DNA of 64,000 bases, taken from Mixophyes australis (lineage: Eukaryota > Chordata > Amphibia > Anura > Limnodynastidae). Positions 34,001-46,000 of the stretch are shown here, in pieces; the stretch's first letter is position 1; each line of letters begins with the position of its first letter. The translations under genes and the position numbers were made by a program. A model generated the notes under the pieces. It saw only the letters and a program-made list of their open reading frames with translations, was not told the DNA's origin and searched no databases. Location of the stretch: positions 272,619,579 to 272,683,578 of the forward strand of contig JAVHZZ010000002.1 in NCBI GenBank assembly GCA_036250195.1, written 5' to 3'.

Positions 34001-37000
34001 TGATTTAAAAGATCCCACTGGAAGGCACGTGAATGGAATCGACCGTAGGGATGAGTTTCGAATGCCGACACCATCAATCCTAGAACCTGCATTCCCAACT
34101 TTATTGAAGGGCATGGATGGTCCAGAATTAGGGGGGACAGAGTTCTCAATTGAGCAAATCATTTGCTCTGCAAGGAAGACTCTCTGAAGGGTCGTGTCCA
34201 TCAAAGGTCCCAAAAACACCATCATTGTGAGGGTTGCCGAAAAGACTTTGGATAATTGATCATCCAGGCATGCCGTTCCAGAAAACTCAGGGCGAGAACC
34301 AGATGTGGTGATAGGAGCACATCCGAGGGAGCTTTGATGAGAAATCATCCAGGTATAGAATTACATTTACTCCCTGGGCACGTAAACCTGCCACCATCAT
34401 GGCCATAATCTTCGTGAAAACTCTGGGAGCAGTGAAAAAACCAAAGAGAAGAGCCCGAAATTGAAAATGAGAATTGCCTACGGTGAAACGAAGGAGAGAT
34501 TGATGTCCTTCCCAAATAGTAACATGTAGGTATGCGTCCCGAAAGTCTATGGACGCTAGAAATTCCAAGGGTTCCAACACGTTGATCACTGAGCGAATTG
34601 ACTCCATACGAAATTTGGTTACCTGAAGGGGAGTATTGAGATTTTTGAGGATCAGGATCCGGTGGGGTAGTAACAGTGAAACCCTGACTTAGCGAACTAG
34701 AACCCATGCCATTCGCTACAGAAGCAGATTTAGAAGATGGTGTGGCCACAGCCTGTGACCGCACCAACTGAGCAAGTTCAGCCACCGTATTGGAAAGAGA
34801 CTGAGCCCAGGCAGGTTCTGCTGTATCTGAACAAGCAGCTGCTGTATCACTCGGTATGCTCTCCGAGGGCCGGCAAGCTGCGCAGAGCCTGCGTGCCTGA
34901 CTGAACAGATGGTAACTTAACGTGACAGACAGCACAGGTGAAACTCAACATAGATGTAACACCAGCCTTACCACGCATGGATTTTCCCCTATCTGACATG
35001 TTAACAGATGGAACAAAACAGACAACACAGTGTAATAAGCAGTGTAACAAAACACAATATAAATAACAAGCAGCACACAAACTGGACAGAAAGTGAGCCT
35101 GCAATACAGCCAATAAAGCCCCACAGATTAAAAGACAAACTTTAAAAAACAACCACCACCAACCCTTTACTTTACAGGACTCAGGACAGAAAAAGGGGAG
35201 AAGTTGGAGCTATAAAATGGCTGTCTATTCTGGTGTCTGCACACAAAGGAGTGAGAGACCACCACAGAGGAAGTGCAATAGAGGAACACCACTACCCCAG
35301 GGCCCAGCACTGAATTGGCAAGCGTCCAACAGGACAACCCCCTCAACCAATCCAGTGCCTAGCAGGGCTCACTATCTTAGTGACCATAGCCTGACCCAGT
35401 CCCCTGAGCTAAAAATAGATTTTTTTAAAAAAAAGAAATTTAAAATGACTGCTTCGCGTAAGCAGCAGCTTGACTCAGGGGACAAACTGCAATTTTCTAC
35501 CCACCCTCTCCCAGCACAGTGCTGGGAGAGGGTTTTACTTACCTGCTGCCATCCCTACTCACACAGTGTCTACAATCTGCTGGCTGTCAGAACAGGACGG
35601 ACGGACACTGCCTTCGGCGACTGTGCCCGGCTCTTAGGAGGGCATGAAAACGTTGGGAGAGGGGGGCTGGCAAAGGAGGCACCTCCGATCCCCCCTCCAG
35701 ACAGCGCACAGCCGTCTGTGCTGCGCGCTGTAAGCAGCCACTTCCTGCGCCTGGAACCTCCAGCTAATAAGCCTATGAGCCGCAGGAGTTTTGTTTTGTA
35801 AAAAGTTAAAACTGCAGGCTAAAAGGGGGGAAACCGCTGCACTGGTCTGCCGATGCAGACTTCTTACTCAGAGCCGACAAGTGCTGGGAAGCGGTGATTG
35901 ACAGCCACATCTTAGCTTCTTGAGCTGCGACTGTCAGGCAGAATTGAAAACTAATAAAAAACAAACCTAATCCAAACATAAAATACATAAGTGGGCTACT
36001 AAGCAGCCCAGACACAACCCGTTCGCCAGGCACTTAAACTAAACTTAGGCTGAGAAAGGAAGTGGGGTATAGAGGGGGAGGAGCTAGGGCTTAGTTAAAC
36101 AGAAGTTTAAAGTGCCAGTTCGCCCTGTCCCTATTCTATACCCCAATGTCCCCAGTGTCCCCCAAAGGATGACAGAGAAAAATAATTCCCTCTGCTATTC
36201 CAGAACTGGGATCACTACCCCTAAGGAAATTAAATAATGAGGGTCATTCCTGAAACAATCTTTTTGTTCTGTCTCTCAGAAGAACAGTGATTAAAAATCT
36301 TTTGGGTGGGAATTTCAGGAGGACCAAGATGTAGTTTTTCTCCATTATTCCTCTCACCCAAGAGTCTGCAGTGGAGCTGAACCACCGATCCCAGAAGAGG
36401 AGAAGACTGGCTCCTACCACAGGAACTCCTAAATAAATTTCAAAAGATTTTTCCACCATTTACCCAGACTGAAGCCAAAATGGGTTTAAGAGTAGCCCCA
36501 GCTACAACATAAATGGATTTTAAACGGTTTTTACATTTTCTATCAATGGAATCACTTAGGAAAGTTGTACTCAGAATGGTTGTTGTCTAGGAGAACCATG
36601 CAATGGCTGTAATCACCTTTTTTTTTTTTATTTGAAAGAAATGTCCAGAACCTGCGGCCAAATCATTAACGCCCTGCATTCTTGATGGATCCTCCTTAAC
36701 ACAAGGTTCCTCAAGGCATTAATTTCCCAGCAACTTCCCTTCCACCCAAGAGGAAAATTCAGACTCCTTACAGTATTTAACTGCTTGTGAGGTCTTTTTA
36801 GTAGACTCTAAAATCCATTCCAGTGTGGAAGACAGACTTGACAGTCCCTACAGATTCCACCAGACTATGAACCCAAACTGGCTCCACATGTGCCCCTGGT
36901 ACGAGAGCTAAATCCCCCTGATTAACAGCATCCTGAGGGAAAGTGTGATTCTGTATGATGTCAGAAGGGGCCTTACTTAACTCTATAGGGTGAGCTGCTT

Positions 37001-40000
37001 AAGCCCTGCGATGTCTATTGCCAGTGACTTCACCCAGGCTAGCTCCAAAATTTCCATCACACCCCCTTCCCCCTACCACCAGATATCCACTGTCCACAGC
37101 TATCCACACCAGGGCAACCATGTGATCCAATGGATAATTTGGACTGACAGAGAACAGGTAAAATAAACTAAACAAATTCCCCCAACAAAACTAACTCTGA
37201 AATTACTCCCCTTACCTGACATGACAAAAGGGGTAATGAGAAAAGCTGTAGTGCATAAATAGAGATGGAGTATTAACTGACAAAATGGATTCTGGCAGAG
37301 TGTGTAGTACCAGACCCCTACAAAATAATTGCAGTGTACAATTCAACAAGGACCTATATTTCTGGCAGTAAAGTGAAAAATATTACACAAAACCTAATTT
37401 TTTTCCTCATAAGCACCTCCTTGTGAGGGATACAGAATAGGAGAGCTTGAGCCACTTGTCAGGGGTAAACACTAGGTCCAGTCCAGAAATGGCCATTGTT
37501 CAATGGTAATAGACACCCCCACCGCTTAATGAAATTCTGTCCAGTCAGAGGCTGCTGTGGCAGTCCCTCCACCAAACAAACCTGCACATCTCCTTTGTGT
37601 GGTATTCTGCAGATGAAGCAAACCACTAGTAAGAATTCACCATCTGCACTGCAGGGAGAGGGGAAGTATGAGATATCTTATCAGACTCTGGAGTGTGGTC
37701 GTTACGTGTGCATGTGCCTGTTGACACAATCTGCACTCAGACCCGGCGCCCCCATTAGGCAACCTTAGGCAGTTGCCTAGGGTGCCGCTGACTAGATTTT
37801 CTAATCTAGTCAGCGGCTCGGGAGAGAAGTGCAGCGGCGGCGGGGTCAGTCAGTGATCATGTGATAGTCTGGCGGCGCCTCGGCGAAGTATCACACTGTC
37901 TGTCACCATCAGACAGTGTGAATAAAGTTCTATCCGGACGCCCCCCTCTCCTTCGAGCATGCATCGCTCCGCCTCCTGTGTGAAGGTGGCGAGGAGCAGC
38001 TAGAGAAAAGAAAAAAAAGGTTAATAAAATCTACTTATTTATTTAGTGTGTTCGGAGGGCAGCGAAATTTTGCCTAGGGCGCCGAGAACCCTAGCACCGG
38101 CCCTGTATGCACTGGGTCCCCTGGTCACAGTCTTAGAGAAGGCTTTCAGAGGAGAAGTCTGGACACTTTCAACTGAGACACCGGTCACAGCTCCAACTCA
38201 ACCTGCATTCATAACAGAGATTCCTCCCAGTCAAGAGAATGCTAGACGTAGCAGTGGGAACCAAAAGAAATGCAAAATAAAGAAATAAGAAATAAACACT
38301 AATAAAGCAAGCTGTCTTTGGCAGTTCTGTGCACGTGTCTTAATTCCTAGGGCACTTCCTTGAAATGGAGGTTCCCCGATTGGAGGGGATCTTGGGGGAG
38401 GAGTTTCTGAATTTGTTCAGAAGTCAAAATAAAGTGCCTACTTATTGGTTCTGGCTATATACCCCATGGTCAGAGTGTCCCTGCAATTTGATGTAATTGA
38501 AAAACAGATTTGTAGACATGGTTTACAGCTACTCTATTAAATACAGAATGTGGCGCTTCTTGTCTAAGAACAAACATTTATACATATTAAAATGTAAATA
38601 TATGGTAAAATCAGTTTCACAGGGGAAAACCCATCTGTGTTTTACTGAGGGTTTAGAGAGAAATAAAAATTGCCTTTAACCAGGTTAATTTGTGATAAAT
38701 GTTTGAATCATTTCAAAATATTTGTGAAAGTTGCAATTGCTTTCTTTACAAACAAAACATGCACTATTTTAGATGATCTTTAATAAAGATCCTTTATAAT
38801 AAGTTACACCTATGTGAGAAATTGCTCTAATTCTGTCAGAATCCTTTTAAAAAGCAGATTATATGTTAACAGCTGGACAGTTAAAACAACCATCTCTCAC
38901 CTATAATCAAACTCAATTTCACATCTTATGCACCCTGTCCCTCACCTCATCCCCTTCAGGTTCCATGCACCGTTCTGCTGGGCAAACAGCATATTCATCT
39001 TCAGACTCAGATGTAAAACACTGGGAGTCACCATCTCTGGTCTCTGGGTTCTTTTCTTTGCTGCACAGGTCTTTGGAGTGCAGGGTCTTCACCCTCTTTT
39101 TACGTGGAGTGGCTGTCTTCTTCATTCTAGCATCAGTGCCCTCATGACGCCTCTTCAACCTTTTTTCTGTGCTGTCAGTTCTATCCTTCACCATGCAGGT
39201 TACAGCCTTGAAAAATAATAAAAGGTAATAGTACCTTGAACAAATTCCTAACCCATATAAGGGAGGGTGTTCACTAAACAGTAATCCTTAACGTCATCTT
39301 TGTTTTTTTTTACCTCTGAACTTTTTGTGTTCCACTCTGTTCCCTGTTGCTTACAAGTTCTCTCTCTGCCGGTGCCTGTAGGGGATAAGCTGCGCTCAGG
39401 CGTTTGTGTACTTGGCTGGGCTACAAGAGCCTGATACAGTTCCTGTACTTCAGGAAGTGATACTTGCAGAAGTTGAGCTTCCATAAGCAATTCATCCAGC
39501 TCAGCACTGAGGCCTAACATTTACAAAGGGGAAGAAAAAGAAAAAACACACACTATTACTATATCCCTATAAACTCAGATTGATTGAGCAACCCTAAAGC
39601 AGAGGCAAAATTAAAAATATCTGTAACTAGTTAATAAAAGCAATATGTTCCATCTAAGTAGTACACTATCAAAAAGTAACACTCCCTCTTGTGGTGTTCA
39701 CACCTCCCAGTGACAATGTGTAGCCCGGCACTAGGACCCAGAGGAGAGACAGGAAGAATGTTGCTTAGCAACATGAGGTTGTTGCAAGGGATTCAGAACC
39801 TGCGTGGAAAGTGACAGCCAGGCACCCAGGACAGAGGGGAGGTGTCCTGGGACCCCCCTTGTAATCTGGAGAGCTGGTCCATGGCCTGCTGACACTAGGG
39901 GCCGAAGTACAACATCACTGACATAATACTAGTGACATGGGGCAGATTTCAGGGATAAATTACCTCAGAACGTGACAGGTTGATAGAAAGGAGAGGCAGA

Positions 40001-43000
40001 AAACATGAAGGGATTGAGAGACAATACCCCCGCAGAGGAGGGCAGAGAGACAATACCCCCCGCAGAGGAGGGCAGAGAGACAATACCCCCGCAGAGGAGG
40101 GCAGAGAGACAATACCCCCGCAGAGGAGGGCAGAGAGACAATACCCCCGCAGAGGAGGGCAGAGAGACAATACCCCCGCAGAGGAGGGCAGAGATAATAC
40201 CCCCGCAGAGGAGGGCAGAGAGACAATACCCCCGCAGAGGAGGGCAGAGAGACAATACCCCCGCAGAGGAGGGCAGAGACAATACCCCCGCAGAGGAGGG
40301 CAGAGAGACAATACCCCCGCAGAGGAGGGCAGAGAGACAATACCCCCGCAGAGGAGGGTAAGTAAACACTGCTGTGAGAAAGATGAGGCTGAACTAGAGC
40401 GCCAAAATTTTGGATGCCACTGCCCCATTGATATTCTGTCCATGTAGCCCTTAAGAACTATGGAGGAGTAGACAGGAGATGTATATAGGAACTGTACATA
40501 TTTACTTTATCACTGCAACCGTTTAAGAATGTGCTGCAGTGAAGGATTGTATATAGTTTATTTTGCAATATAAAGATGGTCTGGCACCCAAATTATGGAG
40601 ACATCTGAATTGCACTGCAACACCAAGTTACATCACCTGTATTCCAACATCTTCACAGAGACTCTATAAAAAAAACCTGCATGTGGTCATCTAAATCCAC
40701 GCCAGGAGCTGAGAAGGTATACTGCCTAAACTGTGCACCTTCATACTACACAGTGTCAAGGGAGTTACACATGATATTAACATATTAGATATATCTTAGG
40801 AAGAGTGATTCCTCGACCGACATTTCTTATTTGCACCTCACTGGAGCTGCAGTATGTCTTAGTAGTGTATTTGGTATCAGCAAATTAACTGGAAGTGTAG
40901 AGGAACCAGGCATAAATACTGTAAGATACTGAGTAACACTGAGGGCAAACCATGAATGTCTCATGAGTTTAAAGAAATGCTAAGTTTATTACAAAACCTA
41001 TCAAAAAGGAATTCTTCACTCAGTGATTCCATGCTGACTGCATCAATTCTATCTTACTTACAGGCGAATCCAGATATCAAATAAAGTTATGAACCATTAA
41101 CTAAGACTAGCCAAATCACCTTTGTTACATTGTTTCGTGACAAAAGGGTACTTTTAAACTTTTTTAGTACTGTTAAGGAATGTTAACATAGCCATATGGT
41201 GACAACCACATGCATGCAACTTACTGTTCAAAGGAATGCAGTTACGACCAGGAGAAAACGGAGACTGGACAAAGATGGTCCTATTGTCCCATTCGTGGGG
41301 CAGAGAGAATGATGTTGCTCCAACAACCTGTGATACCTATAGAACAGTATTAACTAAAATTAACATATACAAGTGTACACGCATACAATTATTACTGAAA
41401 AACCAGCAACTTAAAATATTCCATTCAATGAGAGGGTGCAATAAACTGAAGGGCGACATTACACAGAAAAATAGTAAAGCACCATTTGTATGCTGGTGCT
41501 AAATACTACTACTAATTGAATTGTCTCCAGAATAGTCACTGGTGCAACGCCAATAAGGAACAAATCACTTTACTATAAAAAGCCCTGTAAAAAAAACTCC
41601 AATATATTACAGCATCTAACTTTTGAATAATGTCTCTTACATTGCAAGTTTCTGTCAGCTGCCCAGCTGTTGCTTGCCACCTGTTGTATAGTTGACTTGA
41701 GCTGACTCTCTCTTGTGCAAGTTTTAGGTCTACAGATGACAACATGTGCTGTGCCCGATGCTGCCAGCTGACAGTCCTCTCAATAAGATAGCGCAGGGCA
41801 TCTCCCTCTGGCAGTCGTACACGCAGACGTTGTAGAGATGCCAGAAGAGGGAGGATCTTTTCCAGAGGTGGTTTCTTCGAACGGTGGCACTGTGGACACA
41901 GCCAAACTTGGGATCCCTGCTTTGGGACAGTAATACAGCCAGAGTGGAAGCAAGCACGGCATAACTCACACTGAATCATGGGAGCCATGGGTGCACCCTG
42001 ACAAACACACACTTTCCAGTCAGTCTGTTCTTCTCGTGACAAGATTCGGTTCTCATTAGAGATCCGCATAGAATGCAAGGATTCCATTTCTCGCAGTCTC
42101 ACCTCACCCAGAGTTGCCATCTGTTAGGACACAGCATGGGAGGAATAGCGAAAATTACTTAAAAAATAAAAAGATCATGTTTTAAACTCTGCCGAAATAC
42201 TTAAGTTTCCTACACCTGTGACTAAAAAGAGTAATAAAATACTCACAGCAGTAGCTGTCTCTCTACTTTCAGTCAGGGATTTCTCAAGCTCTAGCAGGCC
42301 ATCTGGTTTGGGATATTTCTTCTTTTCACCAACGCCTGTCAGGTCTTTAATCTTTCTCATTTTTCTTTTTAAACCAAGAGAACCTACATCACAGCGAGGA
42401 CAGAGAACCTAAAGATGTTTGAATAAAAATAATCAGTGACCCAGCAGCTGAAGAAAAACATTCTGGTAGACAGACAGTAGGTGAAGCGACATCATTTCCT
42501 GTGATAGCTGCATATCTTTAAGACAAACTAAATAGAATAGGTACACTTATGTATTTAGCCAAATACTTTATAATCCAATTTTGTAAATGGGATAGTGAAG
42601 GACATTGGAGAGATATATATATATATATTGTTTTTATTACCTCTAGCAAAGTGTAGGGGGAATTTGGTGTTAAAAATGTGCTTGTGGCGCTTTCAGCCCA
42701 GGCATGGACCTCACCAACAAGAGCCTCAAGTCTTGGTAAAGGACCAAGATGGACAGGAATTGCTCGACCATGATTCACAAGCTCCGCTAATGTATCCAGC
42801 ACAGGGACCCGAAGCCCAGTCTGAAAGAGAATACAGAATATTAGTACGCCATAGACATTGTGACCTACATACTTGAAGAGTGAAACTAACCTGCATGGTC
42901 TCCACTTTCTGTAGCCATTCCTGGGCTCTCTGCACAACATCCCTCAGTGACTCCACACTTGGAAGGTAAGCTGGGACATTCTCCACTTCCCGCAGGGCTG

Positions 43001-46000
43001 CAGTCAAGGAGCCAAGATGATGTCGGGGCCTATGGGTAATTGGAAAAAATTAACGACATGCAGATAAGAAAAATATTAAGAAAACAGGATATATGTACTT
43101 ACGTTAAATCCGTTCCTCTGATTCCGTCTGGGGGACACTGCTTACCATGGGTTGTGGAGGGAGCTTGGGGAGTTGGCACCTAACTAGTTAACTTTTAGTA
43201 CTGCCGACAGACCCCTCCCCTCTACAATCCCCCTGCCTCTTCCTGTCAGTTAATTAAAAAGCCCCAAGGAGAAAAGGCCAATCAACCAAAAACACACAGA
43301 AGAAAAGCAGAAGGGAGGGATCGCAGTGTCCCCCAGACGGAATCAGAGAAACGGATTTAACGTAAGTACATAAATCCTCTTTTCTCTTTCATCCAGTCTG
43401 GGGGACACTGCTTACCATGGGGACGTTCTAAAGCTGCCCCCTAAGGGTGGTAATACTCTGAAAATCCCGCTCGTAAAGCATTACGAGCGAAATTTGCATC
43501 CGCAGATGCAAATACTTTAAACTGGTAAAATTTTGTAAAGGTGTGGACAGAGGACCAAGTGGCTGCCCTGCAAAGCTGGTCTGCAGTAGCCCCATTTCTC
43601 GCTGCCCACGACGGCCCTACCGATCTGGTGGAATGGGCCGTAAGTCTCTCCAGCACAGGACGGTTAGCCTTTATGTACTCATCTGAGTACGCGAGGAAGC
43701 ATGGGGATCGGAGGAAACAGGTATCCCAACCTGAACTCCCATGACATCGTCAGAACGTCCACTGCCACCGCTATTGGGTCTCTTGCCCTTGCGCAGAACC
43801 TGTGAACCTTTCTGTTGTGTCTGGAGGCCATGAGATCTATGTCCGGAAGCCCCCACCTCTGAAACAGAGACTGGAAAACTTCCGGATGGAGTGACCACTC
43901 CCCTGGCATCATCTGGTGTCAACTTAGGTAGTCGGCCTCCCAATTCTTTATTCCTGGAATTTAAACTGCCGATATTGCTGGAACAAATTGTTCTGCCCAA
44001 ACCAAAATCTGAGCTGCAATATTCATTGCAGCTGCACTCCTGGTTCCTCCCTGCCTGTTGACATATGTCACGGCCGGGACATTGTTTGACTGAACTCTGA
44101 CAGGGTGGCCCTGAAGGAGGGACTGGGCCCCCCGGAGGGCCAAAAGAATAGCCTTTAACTCCCGCACGTTTATTGATAGGGTCGATTCCTGAACCGACCA
44201 AAGTCCCTGGAGCCTGAGGTGCAGGATTACCGCCCCCCCCAACCTTTCAGGCTGGCGTCCGTCGTGGCTATGATCCATGACCATGGAGCGAAGGACCTGC
44301 CCACTGTCAGATGACCCTGAATCAGCCACCACTGAAGCGATTCTCTCGTCCTCGGAGATAACGAGATCCTCTGAAGATCCAAGCGTAGGTGGGATCCTGA
44401 CCCTTTCGTCAATAGATCCCACTGAAAACAACGAGAATGGGCTCGACCGAAGGGGATGGTCTCGAAGGAGGCCACCATCTTTCCCAGCAGCCGCATGCAC
44501 AAATGCATTGAGGGGCTGGGGAGAAGACAAGACCTGAGTTGTTATACTCTGAATAGAACTGATCTTCTCGACAGGAAGGAACACCCTTTGCTGGCTGGTG
44601 TCCATAATGAGCCCTAGGAAAACCATGCGCTGACATGGAACCATCAGGGATTTCTTTAAATTTATTAGCCATCCATGGCCCTCGAGAACCGTCAAGGTGA
44701 GGGTTAAGTGATGACGTAAGCAATTTTCTGTGGAGGATTTGATGAGCAGGTCGTCCAAATAAGGCACGACCTGAACTCCCTGAAGGTGAAGACATGCTGC
44801 CATAACTGACATGATCTTTGTGAAAACCCTCGGTGCTGTTGAGAGGCTAAAAGGGAGGGCCGGAAACTGATAGTGGAAAGATCCCACCGAGAATCTTAGG
44901 AGAGATTGATGGTGGATCCAAATGGGAATGTGGCGGTATGCATCTTTTATGTCTATGGACGCCATAAACTGATCCTTCTCTAAGCCGTTTATCACGACCT
45001 TAGGGATTCCATCCGAAATTCGTCCACCGTTAAGTGCACATTGAGACCCTTTAAGTTTAGGATGGGATGAAAGGAGCAGTCCGGCTTCTTGACCAGAAAC
45101 AGGGTTGAATAAAACCCCTGTCCTTTCTGGTAATCTGGAACCCTGCAAATAACTCTGAGAAAGAAGAGAGGCGACACAATCCTGTATTGCCTGCTTTCTT
45201 GATGGATCTCGGGGTAGCGGAGTTAGGAAGAAACAATGTGGGATCGGGCCCAGCAGGTCTATCCTGTACCCCTCTGATATAATACCCCGAATCCAAGGAT
45301 CTTGGGAGGACGCTGCCCACTGTTCCTGAAACAAAGACAGACGTCCCACCACTGATGCCCCCTCCAGAACAGTGGTCGTCAGGACGCAGGCTTCTCCTGG
45401 GTCTTGGAGGCCTGGCGCCTAGCTGCAAACAAGGATCTCCCCCTGGCAGAGGAGACTCGAGAATTGGGCTGTCTGCCTCTAAAGGACTGTCCTCTAGGTA
45501 AGGAGGTATCCCGAAAGGGCTGACGAAAGGAGCTGACCCGAGGGTTTCGGCTCCTGCTAGGGAATACCAGCAAGGAAGTGCTTTTGCCCCCCGTTGCCTG
45601 TGAGATCAGGGTATCTAATTCCGGGCCGAACAAACCTGCTGCTGAAAAAGGAATGGTTTCCACGGACTTTTTTGATTCCGCATCTCCTTCCCAGGATTTC
45701 AGCCATAACGTTCTTCTTGCTGAAATAGATGCAGCCTGAGTAGAAGAGGATACAGCCGCTGAGTTCTGGGCCGCCTCATAAAGGTACCCCGATGCCTCCT
45801 TCAAATGCAAAGCCAGGGGAAGTAAATCAGAGTCCTGCAAGCCCTCTGCCAGCTGGTCTGCTCATGCTTCCATGGCTCTAGCCACCCAAGCTGAAGCAAA
45901 TGTGGGCCTAAAGGAAGAACCCGCAGCCGCAAATTTAGAATTTAGCTGGGATTCCACTCTGCGGTAATTACTTCCAGCTCCAGGTTCTGCATCTCTGCAG

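Larger units (their letters stand above)
31770..36180 (-). mobile_element. DIRS copy 4, mosaic, in kdm5b last intron
   Basis: A minus-strand DIRS in the same orientation as the gene. Left terminal repeat at about 31776-31830 and ICR at 31977-32077 belong to the 'ctgggggacactgctaccatgggg' type. The right end (36120-36180) instead reads 'ataccccaatgtccccagtgtcccccaaaggatg', like the ends of the plus-strand copy at 49567-55246. The outer 35 bases predicted by the ICR are missing at the left. Gag is reduced to its N terminus; polymerase, RNase H and recombinase remain with frameshifts. Confidence 0.85.

Noticed and set aside
35217..35801. 194-residue plus-strand ORF antisense to a DIRS leader
   Set aside because: It lies in the non-coding leader of copy 4, has low-complexity composition, and no equivalent is kept in the leaders of the other copies.
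39949..40447. Long repetitive ORFs on both strands that look like a repeat protein
   Set aside because: They are the product of a 29-bp minisatellite without stops; the peptide repeats in several frames equally and no promoter or splice evidence supports a protein.
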